The position numbers and the translations under genes are program-made. The notes beneath the pieces are model-generated. The model saw only the letters and a program-made list of their open reading frames with translations. It was not told the origin of the DNA and did not search any database. 15,008 nucleotides of DNA from NCBI GenBank assembly GCA_964527535.1, contig CAZGPW010000172.1, positions 1 through 15,008 on the forward strand, in the 5' to 3' direction. This stretch comes from JAQIBY01 sp964527535 (GTDB lineage: Bacteria; Bacteroidota; Bacteroidia; Bacteroidales; ML635J-15). Below are positions 7,977 through 13,361 of the stretch, piece by piece. Positions within the stretch are counted from its first letter, which is position 1. Each line of letters begins with the position of its first letter.

Positions 7977-8279
7977 ATGAACATTAATGTACGAACACTC
8001 AAATTTGATGCAGACAAAAATCTTATTGCTTTTATTAATGAAAAAATGGAAAAACTAACCAAAGTGGCACCTGATATCATTGCTGCCGATGTAACCCTCA
8101 GAGTGGAAAACGGTTCCGATTTGGAAAATAAATTTGCTGAAGTGAAAGTTGAGATACCCGGGAACGATGATATTTTTGCTAAAAAACAGGCGAAAAGCTT
8201 TGAAGAAGCAGTTGACTTGAATTACCAGGCCCTCCGTCGGCAACTCAAAAAATTCAAAGAAAAACAAAGACAAAAATAA
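7977..8279 (+). CDS. hpf: Ribosome hibernation promoting factor, short form (HPF/RaiA family)
   Basis: The 100-residue protein has the beta-alpha-beta-beta-beta-alpha pattern of the HPF/YfiA (S30AE) domain: an opening strand MNINVRTLKF, a first helix with FINEKMEKL, a central acidic strand region, and the final helix with KSFEEAVDLNYQALRRQL and a Lys/Arg-rich tail. It lacks the extra C-terminal dimerisation domain of long HPF. Members bind the 30S decoding region in slow-growing or stressed cells and block mRNA and tRNA binding. Its ATG lies 13 bases after the xerC stop, so the two are likely co-transcribed. The start is preceded by the only strong Shine-Dalgarno in the window, which is unusual for this phylum and may tie its translation to ribosome state. 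Confidence 0.92.
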   Translation: MNINVRTLKFDADKNLIAFINEKMEKLTKVAPDIIAADVTLRVENGSDLENKFAEVKVEIPGNDDIFAKKQAKSFEEAVDLNYQALRRQLKKFKEKQRQK

Positions 8280-8367
8280 CAGTGATTCTACACTTATCTT
8301 ATCCTTTGATGTAAACAGTCGAAAGTATTGTTAACCTAAGCGTATTTATTGGATAGACCATACTGCT

Positions 8368-8387
8368 TTTGTCAATCCGTTGACAAA
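8368..8387. repeat. 8-bp inverted repeat with TCCG loop
   Basis: TTTGTCAA and TTGACAAA are perfect complements separated by TCCG. The loop fits the UNCG tetraloop pattern, although the closing pair is A-U rather than C-G. No T-tract follows, so it is not a typical terminator. It could be a protein-binding palindrome or an RNA hairpin in the hpf 3' region. Confidence 0.4.
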
Positions 8388-8541
8388 TGTAAGGATAAAC
8401 CATGTTGAAAAACCGGTTGTGTATTGTTGCAGAATAGCATTTAAAATGTTTTTTCGCAATTTTTAACCTACTGCTTATAAGCGGGTTATGTGCCTTTATT
8501 GACATTTTACGCGGAGGATAAAAAAAAATAATGCAAATATT

Positions 8542-8573
8542 TTTGTGAACTCAAATAATAGTGTATATATTTG
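8542..8573 (+). promoter_or_regulatory. Promoter of the tRNA–tuf cluster
   Basis: TTTG (8542-8545), 20 bases, then TATATTTG (8566-8573): both boxes and the spacing match the Bacteroidota consensus. Initiation near 8580 would give about 40 bases before the first tRNA. This is the last convincing promoter before rpoB, so it may drive the tRNAs, tuf and, by read-through, the downstream genes. Confidence 0.75.
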
Positions 8574-8620
8574 CACTCCAATTTTCGGTACATTTTATCG
8601 TAAATGTTCTTTTAATATTA

Positions 8621-8694
8621 GCCGATGTAGCTCAGCTGGTCAGAGCAGCTGATTTGTAATCAGCAGGTCGGGGGTTCGAATCCGTCCATCGGCT
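8621..8694 (+). tRNA. tRNA-Thr(UGU)
   Basis: The acceptor stem GCCGATG/CATCGGC pairs perfectly. The anticodon stem GCTGA/TCAGC encloses loop TTTGTAA with anticodon TGT at 8655-8657, and the T arm carries GGTTCGAATCC. The discriminator is T, and CCA is not encoded. It reads ACA and probably other ACN codons. Confidence 0.96.
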
Positions 8695-8705
8695 CATAAT
8701 GACCG

Positions 8706-8788
8706 GGGGAGATACCAAAGTGGCCAACTGGGGCAGACTGTAAATCTGCTGGCTGATGCCTTCGTAGGTTCGAATCCTGCTCTCCCCA
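8706..8788 (+). tRNA. tRNA-Tyr(GUA)
   Basis: The acceptor stem GGGGAGA/TCTCCCC and anticodon stem GCAGA/TCTGC enclose loop CTGTAAA with anticodon GTA at 8740-8742. The long variable arm makes it a class II tRNA, as expected for bacterial Tyr; total length is 83 bases. The T arm is GTAGG-TTCGAAT-CCTGC. CCA is not encoded. Confidence 0.96.
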
Positions 8789-8817
8789 CATTGTGTATGG
8801 CTCTTAATAAAAAGGAT

Positions 8818-8890
8818 GCGGGAATAGCTCAGTTGGTAGAGCACAACCCTTCCAAGGTTGGGGTCGCGAGTTCGAGCCTCGTTTCCCGCT
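8818..8890 (+). tRNA. tRNA-Gly(UCC)
   Basis: Acceptor stem GCGGGAA/TTCCCGC. Anticodon stem CAACC/GGTTG encloses loop CTTCCAA with anticodon TCC at 8851-8853. The discriminator is T and CCA is not encoded. It reads GGA and GGG. Confidence 0.96.
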
Positions 8891-8898
8891 CATTGTCA

Positions 8899-8970
<72 letters not shown>

Positions 8971-9047
8971 CTGATTTTGAATGGTAGAAAGTTTAAAAAT
9001 AAATAAAAGTAATTAGTGATAAAGTAATATTATAAAAGTTTAAAACC

Positions 9048-10235
9048 ATGGCAAAAGAAAAATTTGAAAGAAACAAGCCGCATGTTAATATTGGCACCAT
9101 TGGTCACGTTGACCATGGTAAAACAACATTGACCTCTGCAATTACAAAAATTCTGGCTAAAGATGGTTATGCCACAGAAGCCAGTTTTGATTCTATTGAC
9201 AACGCTCCTGAAGAAAAAGAAAGAGGGATTACGATCAATTCTGCACATGTTGAATATGAAACAGAAAGCAGGCATTATGCTCACGTTGACTGTCCGGGAC
9301 ACGCCGACTATGTAAAGAACATGGTCACAGGTGCTGCGCAAATGGACGGGGCTGTTCTTGTGGTTGCTGCAACTGATGGACCAATGCCACAAACAAGAGA
9401 ACATATCTTGCTGGCTCGTCAGGTAAATGTGCCCAAAATCGTTACATTCCTCAATAAATGTGACCTTGTTGATGATGAAGAGCTTCTTGAGCTCGTAGAA
9501 ATGGAAGTTCGTGAACTCCTGAGTTTCTATGAATTTGATGGAGATGATTCTCCTGTTATTCAAGGTTCTGCTCTTGCTGCACTCAACGGAGATGCTGATG
9601 GTGAAAAACAAGTACGTGAATTAATGAAAGCAGTCGATGAGTGGATTCCTGTTCCTCCGCGCGACAATGAAAAACCGTTCCTCATGCCTGTTGAAGATGT
9701 TTTCTCCATTACAGGTCGTGGAACTGTGGCTACAGGTCGTATTGAGGCTGGTGTTGTAAACACAGGCGATGAAGTACACCTCATCGGATTGGGCGCTGAA
9801 GGGCGTAAAACCGTTGTAACCGGTGTTGAAATGTTCCGCAAAATCCTTGACAGAGGAGAAGCAGGGGACAACGTTGGCCTGTTGTTACGTGGTGTCGATA
9901 AAAAAGAAATAAAAAGAGGTATGGTTGTAGCTCAGCCTGGTTCCATTAAACCAGTTACAAAATTCAAAGCTGAAGTTTACGTCTTGAAAAAAGATGAAGG
10001 CGGACGCCATACACCTTTCCACAATGATTACCGTCCACAATTTTATCTGCGTACTATGGATATCACAGGTGAAATTAAATTGCCCGAAGGTGTTGAAATG
10101 GTAATGCCAGGTGATAATGTAACCATTAATGTTACACTTATTTATCCTGTTGCATGTAATGTGGGTCTGAGGTTTGCTATCCGTGAAGGTGGACGTACTG
10201 TGGGAGCAGGACAGATCATTGAAGTAGAAGATTAA
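9048..10235 (+). CDS. tuf: Elongation factor Tu
   Basis: The 395-residue GTPase delivers aminoacyl-tRNA to the ribosomal A site. All G motifs are intact: GHVDHGKT (19-26), RGITI with Thr62 in switch I, DCPGH (81-85) with the catalytic His85, NKCD (136-139), and GSALAAL (173-179). The beta-barrel domains 2 and 3 follow, with the usual GRGTVATGR and the C-terminal GGRTVGAGQI. Length and start match the family. It lies 77 bases after tRNA-Thr(GGU) with no separate promoter seen, so it is probably expressed from the tRNA promoter and freed by tRNA processing. The gene ends in two in-frame TAA codons in a row, and a large hairpin follows. No Shine-Dalgarno is present. Confidence 0.99.
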   Translation: MAKEKFERNKPHVNIGTIGHVDHGKTTLTSAITKILAKDGYATEASFDSIDNAPEEKERGITINSAHVEYETESRHYAHVDCPGHADYVKNMVTGAAQMDGAVLVVAATDGPMPQTREHILLARQVNVPKIVTFLNKCDLVDDEELLELVEMEVRELLSFYEFDGDDSPVIQGSALAALNGDADGEKQVRELMKAVDEWIPVPPRDNEKPFLMPVEDVFSITGRGTVATGRIEAGVVNTGDEVHLIGLGAEGRKTVVTGVEMFRKILDRGEAGDNVGLLLRGVDKKEIKRGMVVAQPGSIKPVTKFKAEVYVLKKDEGGRHTPFHNDYRPQFYLRTMDITGEIKLPEGVEMVMPGDNVTINVTLIYPVACNVGLRFAIREGGRTVGAGQIIEVED

Positions 10236-10250
10236 TAAGCATACAAACTG

Positions 10251-10305
10251 GTAAAATGTAAATTAATTCGGCAAGCTAAGCTTGCCGGATTAATTTGTTC
10301 ATTTT

Positions 10306-10307
<2 letters not shown>
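10251..10307 (+). terminator. Long hairpin between tuf and trnW
   Basis: The core is CGGCAAGC (10269-10276), loop TAA, GCTTGCCG (10280-10287). It extends through a T-G wobble into 10260-10267 pairing with 10289-10296, giving 17 bp. After a further wobble and a TT bulge, GTAAAATG (10251-10258) pairs with CATTTTAC (10300-10307), for about 26 bp in all. A T-rich run (TTTGTTCATTTT) follows the inner stem. The outer right arm covers the first two bases of tRNA-Trp. It may act as a partial terminator after tuf or as a processing site. Confidence 0.7.
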
Positions 10308-10378
<71 letters not shown>

Positions 10379-10393
10379 CTAAATTAACGTGAT

Positions 10394-10582
10394 ATGGCAT
10401 TTTCATCATATATTAAAGAAACCTACCAGGAACTGGTTCATAAAGTGTCCTGGCCTACATGGCCAGAACTCCAAAATAGCGCTATAGTAGTAATGGTTGC
10501 TTCCGTAATAATCGCACTTATTGTTTATTTGATGGATGTTTCATTTAAAAACGTGCTGGAACTCATTTACAGTATTTTTTAA
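10394..10582 (+). CDS. secE: Preprotein translocase subunit SecE
   Basis: The 62-residue protein is the short, single-span SecE found in most bacteria. An amphipathic N-terminal helix contains the conserved VSWPTWPEL (18-26), followed by one membrane segment at about 29-48. It clamps SecY in the SecYEG protein-export channel of the inner membrane. The ATG is only 15 bases after the tRNA-Trp 3' end, so the mRNA 5' end may be made by tRNA 3' processing. nusG follows after 21 bases. Confidence 0.95.
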   Translation: MAFSSYIKETYQELVHKVSWPTWPELQNSAIVVMVASVIIALIVYLMDVSFKNVLELIYSIF

Positions 10583-10603
10583 TTCATTGATTTAGGTATT
10601 AGC

Positions 10604-11149
10604 ATGGCTGATGTAGAAAAAAAATGGTATGTAATCCGGGCAATCGGAGGAAAAGAGAAACGAGTAAAAGAATATCTTGAATCCGAAATTGCTCGCAGGA
10701 ATCTACAGGACAGAGTTTCAAACATTCTGATACCAATGGAAAAATATTACCAGGTTAGAAACGGCAAGAAAATATCCAAAGAAAGAAACCATTTCCCCGG
10801 ATATGTGCTGATTGAAGCTGCACTGGATGGTGAAATTATACATATCATTAAAGACGTTACAAACGTGATCGGCTTCCTCGGAACTCAGTCCGGCGATCCC
10901 GTACCCCTGAGAGAATCGGAAGTAAATCGGATTCTTGGTAAAGTTGATGAACTCGCTGAACAAGAAGAAGAGATAAACATTCCGTTTTATGTGAACGAAT
11001 CAGTGAAAGTCATTGATGGCCCTTTTAATGGTTTTAAAGGAACCATTGAAGAAGTCCACGAAGACAAGAAAAAACTGAAAGTAATGGTGAAAATTTTCGG
11101 TAGAAAAACACCATTGGAATTGAGTTTTATGCAAGTTGAAAAAGAGTAA
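10604..11149 (+). CDS. nusG: Transcription termination/antitermination factor NusG
   Basis: The 181-residue protein has the NGN domain at about 5-115, opening with KKWYVIRAIGGKEKRVKEYL, and a C-terminal KOW domain at about 125-178 with VKVIDGPFNGFKGTIEEV. NusG binds the RNA polymerase clamp, affects pausing, and through its KOW domain contacts Rho or ribosomal protein S10. HFPGYVLIEA is the usual RNAP-facing segment of the NGN domain. Length matches the family (E. coli 181). It is followed after 4 bases by rplK, so tight coupling is likely. Confidence 0.97.
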   Translation: MADVEKKWYVIRAIGGKEKRVKEYLESEIARRNLQDRVSNILIPMEKYYQVRNGKKISKERNHFPGYVLIEAALDGEIIHIIKDVTNVIGFLGTQSGDPVPLRESEVNRILGKVDELAEQEEEINIPFYVNESVKVIDGPFNGFKGTIEEVHEDKKKLKVMVKIFGRKTPLELSFMQVEKE

Positions 11150-11153
11150 AATT

Positions 11154-11597
11154 ATGGCTAAAAAAGTAGAGGCCCTGATCAAATTACAAATACGTGGTGG
11201 CGCTGCAAACCCATCCCCTCCTGTCGGACCCGCATTGGGTGCCAAAGGAGTAAATATTATGGAGTTTTGCAAGCAGTTTAACGCACGTACACAGGAACAA
11301 GCAGGGAAGGTTCTGCCTGTTATCATAACAGTTTATGGTGACAAGTCTTTTGATTTTGTTGTAAAAACACCTCCGGCTGCTGTTCAATTGCTTGAAACCA
11401 GCAAATTAAAGAAGGGCTCTCCCGAGTCAAACCGCACTAAAGTGGGTTCTGTAACATGGGATCAGGTTAAAACCATTGCTGAAGATAAAATGGTTGATCT
11501 GAACTGTTTTAACATTGAATCTGCAATGAAAATGGTTGCCGGGACGGCTCGTAGTATGGGTATTATTGTAAAAGGTGATGCCCCGTTTGATAATTAA
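11154..11597 (+). CDS. rplK: 50S ribosomal protein uL11
   Basis: The 147-residue protein begins MAKKVEALIK, the standard L11 opening; an upstream in-frame TTG at 11136 lies inside nusG and is not used. The N-terminal domain carries the conserved PPVGPALGA-KG-NI region (22-35), whose prolines form the thiostrepton-binding cleft, and the C-terminal domain (about 75-140) binds 23S rRNA in the GTPase-associated centre. It works with L10/L12 at the factor-binding site used by EF-Tu. rplA follows after 18 bases. Confidence 0.98.
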   Translation: MAKKVEALIKLQIRGGAANPSPPVGPALGAKGVNIMEFCKQFNARTQEQAGKVLPVIITVYGDKSFDFVVKTPPAAVQLLETSKLKKGSPESNRTKVGSVTWDQVKTIAEDKMVDLNCFNIESAMKMVAGTARSMGIIVKGDAPFDN

Positions 11598-11615
11598 AAT
11601 TTAGCGTGACTCGAC

Positions 11616-12308
11616 ATGGCAAAAAAGACAAAAAACAGAAAACAGGCTATCGAAAAACTCGATGCTGGAAAAAAATATCCCATTAACGAAGCTGCTGAAT
11701 TGGTGAAGGAAATTTCTACAACCAAATTCGATGCTTCAGTGGATATGGATTTCAGACTTGGAGTTGATCCCCGGAAAGCCGACCAAATGGTTCGAGGTAT
11801 TACAACCTTGCCCCATGGAACCGGCAAAGAGGTGAAAGTGCTTGTGTTGTGTACACCCGACAAAGAGGAAGAAGCCAAAAACGCTGGTGCCGATTATGTT
11901 GGACTCGATGAATACATCGAAAAAATTCAGGAGGGATGGACAGATATGGATGTGATTATCACCATGCCCCCGGTAATGTCCAAAATTGGTCGCCTCGGCC
12001 GTGTCCTTGGCCCTCGTGGGTTGATGCCTAATCCCAAAAGCGGTACTGTTACTATGGAAATCGGAAAAGCCGTTGAAGAAGTGAAAAAAGGGAAAATCGA
12101 TTTCAAAGTGGATAAATATGGCATCATTCATACCCAAATTGGAAAAGTATCCTTTACACCTGAGCAAATCCGCGACAATGCAAAAGAAATTGCTCAGACA
12201 ATTGCCAAATTGAAACCGGCATCGTCAAAAGGTACTTATATGAGGAGTGTGCATATATCAAGTACAATGAGTCCGGGAATTCAACTCGACCCAAAGTCTT
12301 TGGTATAA
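11616..12308 (+). CDS. rplA: 50S ribosomal protein uL1
   Basis: The 230-residue protein has the L1 signature IGRLGRVLGPRGLMPNPKSG (positions 124-143). L1 forms the mobile stalk that guides deacylated tRNA out of the E site. In E. coli it represses its own operon by binding the rplK leader; I see no obvious copy of the 23S L1 site before rplK here, where only 4 bases separate nusG and rplK. The length is standard. Confidence 0.98.
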   Translation: MAKKTKNRKQAIEKLDAGKKYPINEAAELVKEISTTKFDASVDMDFRLGVDPRKADQMVRGITTLPHGTGKEVKVLVLCTPDKEEEAKNAGADYVGLDEYIEKIQEGWTDMDVIITMPPVMSKIGRLGRVLGPRGLMPNPKSGTVTMEIGKAVEEVKKGKIDFKVDKYGIIHTQIGKVSFTPEQIRDNAKEIAQTIAKLKPASSKGTYMRSVHISSTMSPGIQLDPKSLV

Positions 12309-12332
12309 ATTATTTTTTAAGACTTTACTTCT

Positions 12333-12857
12333 ATGAAAACAAGAGAAGACAAAAACAAACAGATCGACATTCTGGCCGAAGAGATCAACAGTTTCGATCA
12401 TTTCTATCTCACCGATACACAGGGATTGGATGCCGAAGAATCAACCGATCTCAGAAGGCAGTGTTATGAGAAAGAAGTAAAGCTTACCATGGTTAAAAAC
12501 ACCTTGTTTAAAAGAGCACTGGACAAAGCTGATGGTGATTTTGAGGAATTGTATAATTTACTCAAAAAGAACACCACTGTGATGTTTTCTAACACAGCCA
12601 ATGCTCCTGGCAAGGTTATCAAAACATTTAGTAAAGACCATGATAAGCCCCGTTTGAAAGGTGCATATGCTGCAGAAAGTTTTTATCTCGGAGAAGATCA
12701 ACTGGAAGCCCTTGCCGGGATTAAATCCAAAGAAGAACTCCTCGGAGATATTGTGATTCTGCTGCAATCACCCGCAAAAAACCTTGTATCACAACTCCAG
12801 AGTGCTGGTCAAACTATTGCCGGGCTTACGAAAGCACTGGCCGAAAAAGAAGAGTAA
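12333..12857 (+). CDS. rplJ: 50S ribosomal protein uL10
   Basis: The 174-residue protein matches L10. The N-terminal rRNA-binding domain includes LRRQCYEKEVKLTMVKNTLF, and the C-terminal helix (about 140-172) is the docking rod for L12 dimers. It is the base of the L12 stalk that recruits translation GTPases. The gap from rplA is only 24 bases, much shorter than the long L10 leader of E. coli, so L10-L12 feedback at the start of rplJ would have to use RNA inside rplA or work differently. No Shine-Dalgarno is present. Confidence 0.97.
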   Translation: MKTREDKNKQIDILAEEINSFDHFYLTDTQGLDAEESTDLRRQCYEKEVKLTMVKNTLFKRALDKADGDFEELYNLLKKNTTVMFSNTANAPGKVIKTFSKDHDKPRLKGAYAAESFYLGEDQLEALAGIKSKEELLGDIVILLQSPAKNLVSQLQSAGQTIAGLTKALAEKEE

Positions 12858-12895
12858 TTTTATTAATTGAATAACATTTTAAAAGTTATAGGAAA

Positions 12896-13270
12896 ATGGC
12901 AGATCTCAAAAAATTAGCTGAAGAGTTAGTAAACTTATCGGTAAAAGATGTCAACGAACTTGCTGATATCTTAAAAGAAGAACATGGTATTGAACCTGCT
13001 GCTTCTGCTCCTGTTGTCGCAGCTCCGGCTGGCGGTGAAGGTGAAGGCGAAGCAGAACAAACCGAGTTTGACGTGATTCTGAACTCAGCTGGACAAACCA
13101 AGCTGAAGATTATTAAACTTGTTAAAGAAATAACCGGATTAGGGCTTAAAGAAGCTAAAGCTCTCGTTGATGGTGCACCTGCTCCTGTTAAAGAAGGTGT
13201 GTCCAAAGAAGATGCCGAGCAAATTAAAACTCAGCTCGAAGAAGAAGGCGCTGAAGTGGAAATGAAATAA
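12896..13270 (+). CDS. rplL: 50S ribosomal protein bL12
   Basis: The 124-residue acidic protein has an N-terminal dimerisation region (1-35), an Ala/Pro/Gly/Glu-rich flexible hinge at about 36-56 (AASAPVVAAPAGGEGEGEAE), and the C-terminal factor-binding domain with FDVILNSAGQTKLKIIKLVK and GLGLKEAKALVDGAP. Several copies per ribosome bind L10 and recruit EF-Tu, EF-G and other GTPases. Its ATG follows rplJ by 38 bases; AGGA sits only 3 bases before the ATG, too close for a normal Shine-Dalgarno. A perfect hairpin lies between it and rpoB. Confidence 0.98.
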   Translation: MADLKKLAEELVNLSVKDVNELADILKEEHGIEPAASAPVVAAPAGGEGEGEAEQTEFDVILNSAGQTKLKIIKLVKEITGLGLKEAKALVDGAPAPVKEGVSKEDAEQIKTQLEEEGAEVEMK

Positions 13271-13292
13271 TCCCACTTTTTTAACAATTTTT

Positions 13293-13324
13293 AGGTTTAA
13301 AACCAGTTTTCTGGTTTTAAACCT
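13293..13324 (+). terminator. Perfect 14-bp hairpin between rplL and rpoB
   Basis: AGGTTTAAAACCAG (13293-13306) and CTGGTTTTAAACCT (13311-13324) are exact complements around loop TTTT. The bases after it (TTCGTCGTTTTG) are only moderately T-rich. The hairpin lies 22 bases after the rplL stop and 37 before rpoB. In E. coli the same gap holds a partial terminator and an RNase III site, so an attenuator or processing site is the natural reading. Confidence 0.7.
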
Positions 13325-13361
13325 TTCGTCGTTTTGTATTTTCTTAACTAATCCATCGTCA

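Larger units (their letters stand above)
8280..8620 (+). other. Gene-free stretch between hpf and the tRNA cluster
   Basis: I see no supported gene in these 341 bases. The left part holds a short hairpin-forming palindrome at 8368-8387, an AACCGGTT palindrome at 8411-8418 and a GCTTATAAGC palindrome at 8473-8482. The right end holds the tRNA/tuf promoter (8542-8573). There is no clear rho-independent terminator after hpf. A small untranslated RNA or a regulated leader is possible but not shown. Confidence 0.6.

Noticed and set aside
8299..8505. 68-codon reverse-strand frame in the hpf–tRNA gap
   Set aside because: No promoter or ribosome site and no recognisable family; the gap is A/T-rich and such frames arise by chance. 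It could be revisited if conserved in relatives.
8513..8548. GGAGG followed by a tiny frame starting at ATG 8531
   Set aside because: Only five codons before TGA, the spacing of 13 bases is too long, and the frame overlaps the -33 box of the tRNA promoter.
8632..8844. 70-codon reverse-strand frame across the first tRNAs
   Set aside because: It is the well-known false peptide made by reading tRNA genes backwards (contains SNPRPADYKSAALTS); the tRNAs explain the sequence.
8988..9045. 11-base direct repeat AAAGTTTAAAA before tuf (8988-8998 and 9035-9045)
   Set aside because: The 77-base leader is extremely A/T-rich, so such a repeat is expected by chance.
9030..9611. 193-codon reverse-strand frame opposite tuf
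   Set aside because: Lies entirely opposite a highly conserved EF-Tu gene, has no family resemblance, and is rich in Cys, Phe and Ser as mirror frames often are.
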